Positions 24,582 through 32,344 of a DNA stretch of 64,000 bases are shown here, in pieces. The DNA comes from Pseudokineococcus marinus (GTDB taxonomy: Bacteria > Actinomycetota > Actinomycetes > Actinomycetales > Quadrisphaeraceae): positions 1 to 64,000 of the forward strand of contig NZ_JBBHZZ010000004.1 of NCBI RefSeq assembly GCF_037482405.1. Direction: 5' to 3'. Both the position numbers and the translations under genes were made by a program. The notes below the pieces were generated by a model. The model was given only the letters and a program-made list of their open reading frames with translations, did not search any database and had not been told where the DNA came from. Each line of letters opens with the position of its first letter. Position 1 is the first letter of the stretch.

Positions 24582-25996
24582 GCGCCCCGGCCGGCGCGGG
24601 CGCGCCCGAGGGCCCTGTCCACGAGGGCCCCGTCCACGACTTCGTCGCCGTCGGGATCGGCCCCTTCGGCCTGGGGCTGGCGGCGCTCGTCGCCCCGGTG
24701 CCCGACCTCTCCGGCGTCTTCCTCGACGCCAAGGAGGAGTTCTCCTGGCACCCCGGGATGATGCTCGAGGGCGCCACGACGCAGGTGCCCTTCATGGCCG
24801 ACCTCGTGACGATGGCCGACCCGACGTCGGAGTTCTCGTTCCTCGCCTGGCTCAAGGCGACGGGGCGCCTGTACCCCTTCTACATCCGCGAGTCCTTCTA
24901 CCCGCTGCGCTCGGACGTCGACGCCTACTGCCGCTGGGTGGCGGGCCGCGTGCCGGGCCTGCGCTTCGGCCGCGAGGTCGTGCGGGTCGACCACGAGGAC
25001 GACGGGGCCGGCGGCCGCTACGTCGTCACCGCCCGCTGCACCCGCACGGGCGCCACCGAGACCCACCGCGGGCGCCGGCTCGTCCTCGGCGTCGGCACGC
25101 GGCCGTCGGTCCCCGAGGTCGCCCGCGAGCTGCCCGGACCCGCGCTGCACAGCGCCTCCTACCTCGACCGCAAGGACGAGCTGCAGCGCCTGGGCTCGGT
25201 GACGGTCGTCGGCAGCGGCCAGAGCGCCGCGGAGGTGTACCTCGACCTGCTCACCGACGCCCGGCGCTGCGGCTACCGGGTGGACTGGGTGACGCGCTCG
25301 CCCCGCTTCTTCCCCATGGAGTACACGAAGCTCACGCTCGAGATGACGTCGCCGGAGTACGTGCGCTACCACCACGCGCTCCCGCCGCGCCGCCGCGACG
25401 AGCTGGCCCGCGAGCAGCGCCAGCTGCACAAGGGCATCAGCGCCGACCTCGTCGACGCGATCTACGACACGCTCTACCGGCTCGGCTCCCGCGGCGAGGT
25501 GCCCACCGAGCTGCTCACCGGCGTCGAGCTCACGGGCGCGCGCCGGGACGACGAGCGGCGCACGTACGTCCTCGACCTGCACCACGCCGAGACGGGCGGC
25601 CGCACGACCCGGGAGACGCAGGGCCTCGTCCTCGCCACCGGGTACCGCGCCGAGGTGCCCGCCTTCCTCGAGCCCGTGCGCCACCGCGTCCGGTGGGACG
25701 CGCAGGGCCGCTACGACGTCGCCCTCGGCTACACCGTCGACCACGACGACCGGGAGGTCTTCGTGCTCAACGGCGAGGAGCACACGCACGGCATCGCGGC
25801 CCCCGACCTCGGCATGGGCGCCTTCCGCGCCTCGGTGGTGATCAACGCGATGTGCGGGCGCGAGGTCTACCCCGTCGAGGAGCACATCGCCTACCAGCAG
25901 TTCGGCGTCGAGGGCCCCGCGGGCGGCCCCCTCGGCGACGTGCACCTCCGTGGGACTCCGGCGTCCGAGCCGGCGCCGGCGGGGGCCGCGCGGTGA
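24578..25996 (+). CDS. desB: DesB-type cadaverine/lysine N-hydroxylase
   Basis: This flavin-dependent N-monooxygenase hydroxylates cadaverine, using NADPH and oxygen. The 472-residue protein has the FAD motif VGIGPFGLGLAAL near residues 25-37, the substrate-side HPGMMLEGATTQVPFMADLVTM, the NADPH motif VTVVGSGQSAAEVYLDL and the C-terminal LVLATGYRAEVPAFL. GTG 24578 overlaps the desA stop, and its own stop overlaps the acyltransferase start. An alternative substrate (lysine, ornithine) is less likely given the decarboxylase upstream. Confidence 0.93.
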   Translation: MSAPAGAGAPEGPVHEGPVHDFVAVGIGPFGLGLAALVAPVPDLSGVFLDAKEEFSWHPGMMLEGATTQVPFMADLVTMADPTSEFSFLAWLKATGRLYPFYIRESFYPLRSDVDAYCRWVAGRVPGLRFGREVVRVDHEDDGAGGRYVVTARCTRTGATETHRGRRLVLGVGTRPSVPEVARELPGPALHSASYLDRKDELQRLGSVTVVGSGQSAAEVYLDLLTDARRCGYRVDWVTRSPRFFPMEYTKLTLEMTSPEYVRYHHALPPRRRDELAREQRQLHKGISADLVDAIYDTLYRLGSRGEVPTELLTGVELTGARRDDERRTYVLDLHHAETGGRTTRETQGLVLATGYRAEVPAFLEPVRHRVRWDAQGRYDVALGYTVDHDDREVFVLNGEEHTHGIAAPDLGMGAFRASVVINAMCGREVYPVEEHIAYQQFGVEGPAGGPLGDVHLRGTPASEPAPAGAAR

Positions 25997-26619
25997 CCGG
26001 CGCGGGCCCGACGACGGCGCCGGTCGCCGCCGTGACGGCGCGCTCCGCGCTGGGCACGTGGACCTTCGAGCCGCTGCCCGTCGACGGCACGACCCCTCTG
26101 GGCGACGCGACCCTCGTGCAGCTGCACGCGTGGGTGACCGCCCCGCGCTCGGTGTTCTGGCAGATGCAGGGCGCCACGACGGAGGACGTCCGCGCCGAGC
26201 ACGCCACCATCGCCGCGGACCCCTGCCACCACGCGTGGCTGGGCCACCTCGACGGCCGCCCGCTCGTGCTGGCGGAGACCTACGACCCGCGCGAGCGCGT
26301 GCTCGCCGGCCACTGGGACGCCGAGGCCGGCGACGTCGGGATGCACCTGCTCGTCGCGCCGCCCGAGCCCGGCGCTCCCCCGGTCCCCGGGCTGACGTCG
26401 ACGGCCGTGGCCGCCGTCGTCCGCCTCGCCCTGGCGCAGCCGGGGGCGCGGCGCGTCGTCGTCGAGCCCGACGAGCAGAACACGGCCGTGCGCGCCAAGA
26501 ACCGCGCCGCCGGCTTCGTCGAGCACGGCCTGCTCGCGCTGCCCGGCAAGACGGCGGTGCTCTCGACGTGCACGCGGGAGGCCTTCGAGCGCAGCGAGCT
26601 CGGGGGGCTCGTGCGGTGA
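25993..26619 (+). CDS. desC: DesC-type N-hydroxycadaverine acyltransferase (GNAT)
   Basis: This is a 208-residue IucB/DesC-type GNAT that should acylate N-hydroxycadaverine with succinyl- or acetyl-CoA. The core reads VQLHAWVTAPRSVFWQMQ, HHAWLGHLDGRPLVLAETYDP, GDVGMHLLVAPP and RRVVVEPDEQNTAVRAKNRAAGF, ending in FVEHGLLALPGKTAVL. GTG 25993 overlaps desB (GTGA) and the stop overlaps desD. A paralogue lies three genes downstream (30865-31500) with the same core blocks. Confidence 0.9.
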   Translation: MTGAGPTTAPVAAVTARSALGTWTFEPLPVDGTTPLGDATLVQLHAWVTAPRSVFWQMQGATTEDVRAEHATIAADPCHHAWLGHLDGRPLVLAETYDPRERVLAGHWDAEAGDVGMHLLVAPPEPGAPPVPGLTSTAVAAVVRLALAQPGARRVVVEPDEQNTAVRAKNRAAGFVEHGLLALPGKTAVLSTCTREAFERSELGGLVR

Positions 26620-28574
26620 CCGCCCCTCACGGAGCCGGGCCCGACCCCGCCGACCTCGCCGACCTCGCCGTCGGGGGCGCCGAGCACCTCGAGCCCGCGG
26701 CCATGGCCGCGGCGCAGCGCCACCTCGTCGCCAAGGCGCTCTCGGAGCTCGCGCACGAGCGGCTCCTGCGCCCGGACCCCCTCGACGACCCACCGAGCGA
26801 CGACAGGGGGGCGGACCCGGGGACGGCGGACGGGCGCAGCCCGTGGCGCACGTGGTCGCTTCGCACACCCGGCGCCGCGCCCCACGACGACCACAGCCGC
26901 GCGCCCGGGACGGCGGAGTACCGCTACCGCGCGCGCGTGCTGCCGCTCGAGCACTGGGACGTCGACGCGGCATCGGTCGTGCGCACGGTCGACGGCGCGC
27001 CGGCCGACCTCGACGTGCAGGAGCTCGTCGTCGAGCTCGCCCCGTGGCTGGGCGTGCCGGACGCGCTGCTGCACACCTACCTCGAGGAGCTGGCCGCGAC
27101 GCTCGCCGGCGCCGCGTGGAAGCTCCACCACCGCCGGGTCGACGCCCGCGTCCTGGCGCGCGCCGACCTCCAGACCGTCGAGCGGTCGATGACCGAGGGC
27201 CACCCGGGCTTCCTCGCCAACAACGGCCGCATCGGCTTCGGCCTCGACGACGCCGCCCGCTACGCCCCCGAGGCCGGGCGGCCCGCACGCCTCGTGTGGG
27301 TGGCCGCCCGGCGCGACCGCGCCGTGCTCGCGCTCGGTGCGGGCGTCGACGAGGACGGGCTGCTCGACGGCCAGCTCGGGCCCGAGGTCCGGGCGGTCTT
27401 CGCGCAGCGGCTGCGCGACCTCGGCTGCGACCCCGCGGGCTACGTCCTCCTGCCCCTGCACCCGTGGCAGTGGGACGCCAAGGTCGCCGTCACCTTCGCG
27501 CCCGACCTCGCCCGCCGGGACCTCGTGCTCCTCGGCCGCGGGCCCGACCGGTACGTGCCCCAGCAGTCGATCCGCACCTTCTTCGACGTCGACCGCCCCG
27601 AGCGCCACTACGTCAAGACGGCGCTCGCCGTGCAGAACATGGGCTTCGTCCGCGGCCTGTCCCCCGCGTACATGGCCGGCACGCCGGCCGTGAACGACTG
27701 GGTGGCCGACGTCGTCGCGGGCGACCCGGAGCTCGCGGGCTCGGGCTTCGGCGTCCTGCGCGAGCTCGCCGCCGTCGGGTACACCGGCGACGCCTACCAC
27801 CGCTCCGCGCGCCCGGGCCCTCGCTCGGCGCACCAGCGGATGGTCGCGGCGCTGTGGCGCGAGAGCCCCGTCCCGCGGCTGGCGGACGGCGAGCGCACCA
27901 TGACCATGGCGGCGCTCCTGCACCGCGACCACGAGGGCCGCTCCCTCGTCGGGGCCCTCGTCGAGGGCTCCGGCCTCGGGGCGCGAGAATGGCTCGAGCG
28001 CTACCTGCGCGCCTACGTGCGCCCGCTCGTCCACTGCCTGCTCGTGCACGACCTGGCCTTCATGCCGCACGGGGAGAACGTCCTCGTCGTGCTGCGCGGC
28101 GACGTCGTCGAGCGGGTGCTCGTCAAGGACATCGGCGAGGAGGTGGCCGTCTTCGGCGACCGGCCGCTCCCCGACGGCGTCGAGCGCGTGCGCGTGGCCG
28201 ACGACCCGGGCGTGCGGCTGCTGTCGCTCTTCACCGACGTCGTCGACGGGGTGCTGCGCCACCTCGTCGCGGTCCTCGACCGCGACGGGCTGCTGCCCGC
28301 GGAGGAGTCGTGGCGGGTGCTCGCCGAGGTCCTCGACGCCCACCGCCGCGACCACCCGGCCGCGCACGAGCGCTTCGACGTCTTCACCCCGACCTTCGCG
28401 CACTCCTGCCTCAACCGGCTGCAGCTGCGCAACACCCTCCAGATGGTCGACCTCGCCGACCAGGTCTCCTCCCTGCTCATGGCGGGCGAGCTGGACAACC
28501 CGGTGGCGCCGCACGACCCGCGGCGTCGCACCGGCACCTCCGCGAGCGGTCCGGCCGCGGGGGGCGCGCCGTGA
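26616..28574 (+). CDS. desD: DesD-type NRPS-independent siderophore synthetase
   Basis: This is an IucA/IucC family synthetase of 652 residues that joins N-hydroxy-N-succinylcadaverine units by ATP-dependent amide formation. Characteristic blocks are EGHPGFLANNGRIGFGLDD, LLPLHPWQWD, QQSIRTFFDVDRPERHYVKTALAV, the catalytic region GENVLVVLRGDVVERVLVKDIGEE and the C-terminal AHSCLNRLQLRNTLQ. It is somewhat longer than typical DesD because of a 40-residue insert near residues 45-95. GTG 26616 overlaps desC; the stop overlaps the acylase. Confidence 0.94.
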   Translation: MTAPHGAGPDPADLADLAVGGAEHLEPAAMAAAQRHLVAKALSELAHERLLRPDPLDDPPSDDRGADPGTADGRSPWRTWSLRTPGAAPHDDHSRAPGTAEYRYRARVLPLEHWDVDAASVVRTVDGAPADLDVQELVVELAPWLGVPDALLHTYLEELAATLAGAAWKLHHRRVDARVLARADLQTVERSMTEGHPGFLANNGRIGFGLDDAARYAPEAGRPARLVWVAARRDRAVLALGAGVDEDGLLDGQLGPEVRAVFAQRLRDLGCDPAGYVLLPLHPWQWDAKVAVTFAPDLARRDLVLLGRGPDRYVPQQSIRTFFDVDRPERHYVKTALAVQNMGFVRGLSPAYMAGTPAVNDWVADVVAGDPELAGSGFGVLRELAAVGYTGDAYHRSARPGPRSAHQRMVAALWRESPVPRLADGERTMTMAALLHRDHEGRSLVGALVEGSGLGAREWLERYLRAYVRPLVHCLLVHDLAFMPHGENVLVVLRGDVVERVLVKDIGEEVAVFGDRPLPDGVERVRVADDPGVRLLSLFTDVVDGVLRHLVAVLDRDGLLPAEESWRVLAEVLDAHRRDHPAAHERFDVFTPTFAHSCLNRLQLRNTLQMVDLADQVSSLLMAGELDNPVAPHDPRRRTGTSASGPAAGGAP

Positions 28575-30868
28575 CGCCTCGCGTGCGGCGCGACGCCCAC
28601 GGCGTGCCGACGGTCGAGGCCGGCTCGCTCGAGGAGCTGGCTCACGCGCAGGGCCGGGTGACGGCGCACGACCGGGCCTGGCAGCTAGAGTCCGAGCGCT
28701 GGCGCGCCGAGGGGACGCTCGCCGCCCGCGTCGGCCCGGCCGGGCTGGCGTGGGACGTCCTCGCCCGCCGGGTGCGCCTGCAGGACACCGCCCGCCGCTG
28801 CTACGCCGCGCTGGAAGAGCCCGTGCGCCGCTTCGTCGCGGCGTACGCCCAGGGCGTCGCCGCAGGCCTGCCCGAGGGCGCCGCACGGTCTCCCGAGCTG
28901 CGCGCCCTCGGGCTCGACGGCGGTGACGTCGGCACGGGCCCCGACGGCGACGGGGCCCCGGGGTGGCAGCCGTGGACGCCGCTCGCGGTGCTGCTCTCCC
29001 ACCACCTCCTCTTCGGGTCGGTCGGCACGAAGCTCTGGCGCGAGCACGTGGTGGGCGCCCTGGGTCCGGACCTCGGCGGGGACCTCGCGGCCGCCTTCGC
29101 CGTCGGGCCGCCCGACGGCAGCAACGCCCTCGCCGTCGCCGGCTCCCGGACGGCGAGCGGCCTGCCCCTCGTCGCGGGCGACCCGCACCGCCTCCTCGAG
29201 CGGCCCGGCGTCTACCAGCAGGTGCACCTCGTGTGCGCCGCCGAGGGCGTCGACGTCGTCGGCCTCGCCTTCCCCGGCGTGCCGGGCGTCCCCCACTTCG
29301 GGCACGCCGGGTCCGTGGCGTGGGCGGTGACGAACGCGATGGCCGACTACCAGGACCTCCTGGTCGAGCGGCTGCGGGTCGACGGCCGGGACGAGGACGG
29401 TGGGTCGCGGCTGCTCGCCCACGGGGCCGGAGGGCGGGCGGAGGACGGGCCCGACGGGTGGGAGCCGGTGGAGCGACGCACCGAGATCGTCGACGTCGCC
29501 GGGGCGGAGCCCGTGCGCGTCGACGTCGTCGAGACCGCCCGCGGGCCCCTCCTCGTGCTCGACCGGCGGCGCCCCGACGCGCCCGCGCTCGACCTCGCCG
29601 ACGGCACCGAGGTCGAGGGCCTGGCCCTGCGCGCGCCGAGCCGGGTGCTCGCCGACGCCGGCGCCGCGGCCCTGCCCGCCCTGCTGCGAGCCCGGACGGC
29701 CGACGACGTCGAGCGCGCCTGGGGCGCCTGGGTCGAGCCGGTCAACAGCGTGCTCGTCGCCGACGCCTCCGGCGCCGTCCGCCGCCTCGTCGCCGGGCGC
29801 GTGCCGCGGCGCGCGGACCGGGCGCGCTGGCGTCCCGTCCCGGCCGACGACCCGGCGTGGGCGTGGACCGGGTGGGAGGAGCACCCCGCGCTGCGCGTGG
29901 CCGGCGACGGCGCGGGCGGCTCACCCGAGGCGGACGCCGGCGTCGTCGTCGCCGCGAACGACGAGCGGCCCGACGTCGCCCACCTCGGCACGGCCTTCGC
30001 GCCGCCGCACCGCGCCCGCCGGCTGCGCGCGCTCGTCGGCGACCGCACGGGCCTCGCCGTCGACGACCTCGCCGCGACGCTCGTCGACACCGCGCACGGG
30101 TCGGCGCCGGCGATGCTGGCGCTCCTGCGGCGCGTCGCGCGGGCGGCGCCGCCGGCGGGCCCGGCGCGCGACCTGCTCGACCGCGTCCTGGCCTGGGACG
30201 GGCGCGCGGACCCCGGCAGCACCGGCGCCGCGGCCGCCGCCGCGTGGCGTGCCGCGCTGGTGCGACAGGTCGTCGCCCTGCCGCTCCTCGCGCCCCTGAG
30301 CCGGCCGCCCGCCGTGCCGGCGGCGCTGCTCCCGTGGCTGTCCCCCGTCGAGCGCGTGGGCGCGGCGCTGCCGCGGCTGCTCGAGGTGCTGCCGGACCAC
30401 GGGGTCGACGTCGGCGCGCTGGCCCTCGCCGCGCTCGAGGACGCCGCCGCGACCCCCGCCGGCGTCCCGGCCGCGACGTGGGGCCGCCTCCACCGCCTGC
30501 GCACCGTCCACGGCCTCGACGGCACGCCGTGGCACGACGCCGTCGAGCGCCCCGGCGAGGGCTCGCCGCTGCCCGGCGACACCGACTGCGTGCTCGCGAC
30601 GTCGAGCGTGCCGGGCCTGTCGCCCGACGGGCTCGGCGACACGGGCCTGCGCGGCCCCGTGGCCCGCTACGTCTGGGACCTCGCCGACCGCGGCGCGAGC
30701 CGCTGGGTCGTGCCGCTGGGCGCCGACGGCGTCCAGGGCGCCCCGCACGCCGCCGACCAGCTGCCGCTGTGGCTCGCGGGTCGGCTCGCGCCCGTGCCCC
30801 CGACCCGGCCCGACGACGCCGTCGACGACGGCCCGCCCGCCGCCCGCACCCCCGAGGAGACCGCATGA
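28571..30868 (+). CDS. Penicillin acylase family N-terminal-nucleophile hydrolase (DesG-like)
   Basis: The 765-residue protein starts directly in the acylase fold (RDAHGVPTVEAGSLEELAHAQGRVTAHDRAWQLE). The autoprocessing nucleophile is S184 in PDGSNALAVAGSRTASGLPLVAGDPH; the supporting PVNSVLVADASG and DTDCVLATSSVPG blocks are present. There is no signal peptide, unlike most penicillin acylases, so it should stay in the cytoplasm. It is coupled to desD (GTGA) and to the next GNAT gene (ATGA). From memory, similar acylase/GNAT pairs in actinobacterial desferrioxamine clusters are called desG/desH and are linked to acyl or aryl variants. An amidase or acylase acting on the siderophore is inferred. 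Confidence 0.85.
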   Translation: MTPRVRRDAHGVPTVEAGSLEELAHAQGRVTAHDRAWQLESERWRAEGTLAARVGPAGLAWDVLARRVRLQDTARRCYAALEEPVRRFVAAYAQGVAAGLPEGAARSPELRALGLDGGDVGTGPDGDGAPGWQPWTPLAVLLSHHLLFGSVGTKLWREHVVGALGPDLGGDLAAAFAVGPPDGSNALAVAGSRTASGLPLVAGDPHRLLERPGVYQQVHLVCAAEGVDVVGLAFPGVPGVPHFGHAGSVAWAVTNAMADYQDLLVERLRVDGRDEDGGSRLLAHGAGGRAEDGPDGWEPVERRTEIVDVAGAEPVRVDVVETARGPLLVLDRRRPDAPALDLADGTEVEGLALRAPSRVLADAGAAALPALLRARTADDVERAWGAWVEPVNSVLVADASGAVRRLVAGRVPRRADRARWRPVPADDPAWAWTGWEEHPALRVAGDGAGGSPEADAGVVVAANDERPDVAHLGTAFAPPHRARRLRALVGDRTGLAVDDLAATLVDTAHGSAPAMLALLRRVARAAPPAGPARDLLDRVLAWDGRADPGSTGAAAAAAWRAALVRQVVALPLLAPLSRPPAVPAALLPWLSPVERVGAALPRLLEVLPDHGVDVGALALAALEDAAATPAGVPAATWGRLHRLRTVHGLDGTPWHDAVERPGEGSPLPGDTDCVLATSSVPGLSPDGLGDTGLRGPVARYVWDLADRGASRWVVPLGADGVQGAPHAADQLPLWLAGRLAPVPPTRPDDAVDDGPPAARTPEETA

Positions 30869-31500
30869 CCACCGACGCCACGAGCGCGAGGGAGGGGGCG
30901 CCCGCCGCCCCGTCGCTCGACGCCCGCCTGCCCGAGGGGCCGCGCCCCCTGCCCGACGGGCGGGTCCTCGACGTTCGCCGGCTCGACCCGGACGCCGACG
31001 CGGCGACCGTCCACGCCTGGGTCGTCGAGCCGCGGGCGCGCTACTGGGGCATGGCCGACCGCACGGTCGAGCAGGTGCGCGAGGTCTACGCCTTCGTCGA
31101 CTCCCTGAGCACCCACCACGCCTACCTGCTGCGCCTCGACGACCGGCCGGTCGCGCTGCTGCAGACCTACGACGCGCAGGCCGACCCGCTGGGCGAGGTC
31201 GACGGCGTCGAGCCGGGCGACCTCGGGATCCACCTGCTGCTCGCGCCGACGGAGGACCCGGAGCGCGGCTTCACCGCCCTGCTCGCCGCGGCCCTCGCGC
31301 CGCTGGCGGTGGGCAACGCGGGCGTCCGGCGCGTCGTCGTCGAGCCCGACGCCCGCAACGAGGCGGCCGCCGAGCGCCTGCGGCGCACGGGGTTCGAGAT
31401 CGGTCCGGTCGTCGACGTCGCCGGCAAGACCGCGCGCCTGGCCTTCCTGCCGCGCGCCGTCCTCGAGGCGCTCGCCGGGGCGGCGGCTCCCGGTCGGTGA
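30865..31500 (+). CDS. Second siderophore-type GNAT acyltransferase (DesH-like)
   Basis: This 211-residue GNAT is homologous to the DesC-type protein upstream: VHAWVVEPRARYWGMADRTVEQV, HHAYLLRLDDRPVALLQTYD, GDLGIHLLLAPTEDPERG and RRVVVEPDARNEAAAERLRRTGF. Its ATG overlaps the acylase stop (ATGA), making it the sixth and last gene of the operon. A second acyltransferase could supply a different acyl group or modify the finished siderophore. Which substrate each GNAT uses cannot be read from sequence. Confidence 0.85.
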   Translation: MTTDATSAREGAPAAPSLDARLPEGPRPLPDGRVLDVRRLDPDADAATVHAWVVEPRARYWGMADRTVEQVREVYAFVDSLSTHHAYLLRLDDRPVALLQTYDAQADPLGEVDGVEPGDLGIHLLLAPTEDPERGFTALLAAALAPLAVGNAGVRRVVVEPDARNEAAAERLRRTGFEIGPVVDVAGKTARLAFLPRAVLEALAGAAAPGR

Positions 31501-31558
31501 GCACCGTCGGGCGCCCGCGGGCGCCCGACCGACCCGGGCGGGCGCCCGGCCCGCTCGG

Positions 31559-31564
31559 TACCGT
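31559..31564 (+). promoter_or_regulatory. Leaderless -10 element (TACCGT) for the glycosyltransferase
   Basis: TACCGT ends six bases (all C) before GTG 31571, so this gene has its own promoter rather than being the seventh gene of the des operon. Confidence 0.6.
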
Positions 31565-31570
31565 CCCCCC

Positions 31571-32329
31571 GTGCGCCTCGCCGTCGTCATCCCCGCCAAG
31601 GACGAGGAGGAGCGGATCGACGCCACGGTCCGCGCCGCCCTCGCGATCGAGGGCGTCGACGTCGTCGTCGTCGTGGACGACGGGAGCTCGGACCGCACGG
31701 CCGTCACCGCCCGCGCCGCGGGGGCCCGGGTCGTGCGGCACCACCGCAACCGCGGCAAGGCCGCGGCGCTGGAGAGCGGCGCCGCCCTCGTCCGCGACCT
31801 CGAGCAGCCGCCGGACGGCGTCGTCCACGACGCCGCTGGACGGGCGCTGGCGACCGACGAGCCCCGCGCCCTGCTGCTCGTCGACGCCGACCTCGGCGCG
31901 ACGGCCGCTGCCACGGCCGCGCTGGCCGTTCCCGTCCTCGCGGGCGAGGCCGACGCGAGCATCGCCGTCCTGCCGCCGCAGTCCTCCCCCGGCGGCGGCC
32001 GGGGGCTGGTCGTCGGCCTCGCCCGCCGCGGGATCCTCGCCGCGACGGGGTGGACGCCGACGCAGCCGCTCTCGGGCATGCGCTGCCTCACCCGCGGGGC
32101 CTTCGAGCGCGCCCGCCCCCTCGCGCCCGGCTGGGGCGTGGAGACGGCGATGACCGTCGACCTGCTGCGCGCCGGGATGCGCGTGGTCGAGGTGCCGTGC
32201 GACCTGCAGCACCGCGTCTCGGGCCGCGGCTGGCGGGCGCAGGCCCACCGCGCGGCGCAGTACCGCGACGTCGTCCGCGCCCTCGCCGCGCGCGGGCAGC
32301 TCGGCGCCGTCCTGCCGCCGCGCGGCTGA
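31571..32329 (+). CDS. Family 2 glycosyltransferase
   Basis: This 252-residue GT-A fold enzyme has IPAKDEEERIDATVRAAL, VVVVDDGSSDRT (nucleotide binding), a DxD-like LLVDADLG near residue 98 and GMRCLTRGAFE with WGVETAMTVDLLRAG, as in polyprenyl-phosphate or glucosylglycerate-type GT2 enzymes. There is no membrane segment. Donor and acceptor are unknown. It converges on a membrane protein gene; their stop codons are 14 bases apart. Confidence 0.82.
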   Translation: MRLAVVIPAKDEEERIDATVRAALAIEGVDVVVVVDDGSSDRTAVTARAAGARVVRHHRNRGKAAALESGAALVRDLEQPPDGVVHDAAGRALATDEPRALLLVDADLGATAAATAALAVPVLAGEADASIAVLPPQSSPGGGRGLVVGLARRGILAATGWTPTQPLSGMRCLTRGAFERARPLAPGWGVETAMTVDLLRAGMRVVEVPCDLQHRVSGRGWRAQAHRAAQYRDVVRALAARGQLGAVLPPRG

Positions 32330-32344
32330 GCCCCCGTCGGGGCT
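32329..32344. terminator. Small hairpin across two convergent stop codons
   Basis: AGCCCC CGTC GGGGCT is a perfect six-base stem with a four-base loop. It overlaps both the glycosyltransferase stop (plus) and the membrane protein stop (minus), so it may serve both as a terminator. There is no T-run. Confidence 0.4.

Noticed and set aside
31501..31570. Glycosyltransferase as the seventh gene of the siderophore operon
   Set aside because: A 70-base gap and its own TACCGT leaderless promoter separate it from the operon, where every real junction is a 4-bp overlap.
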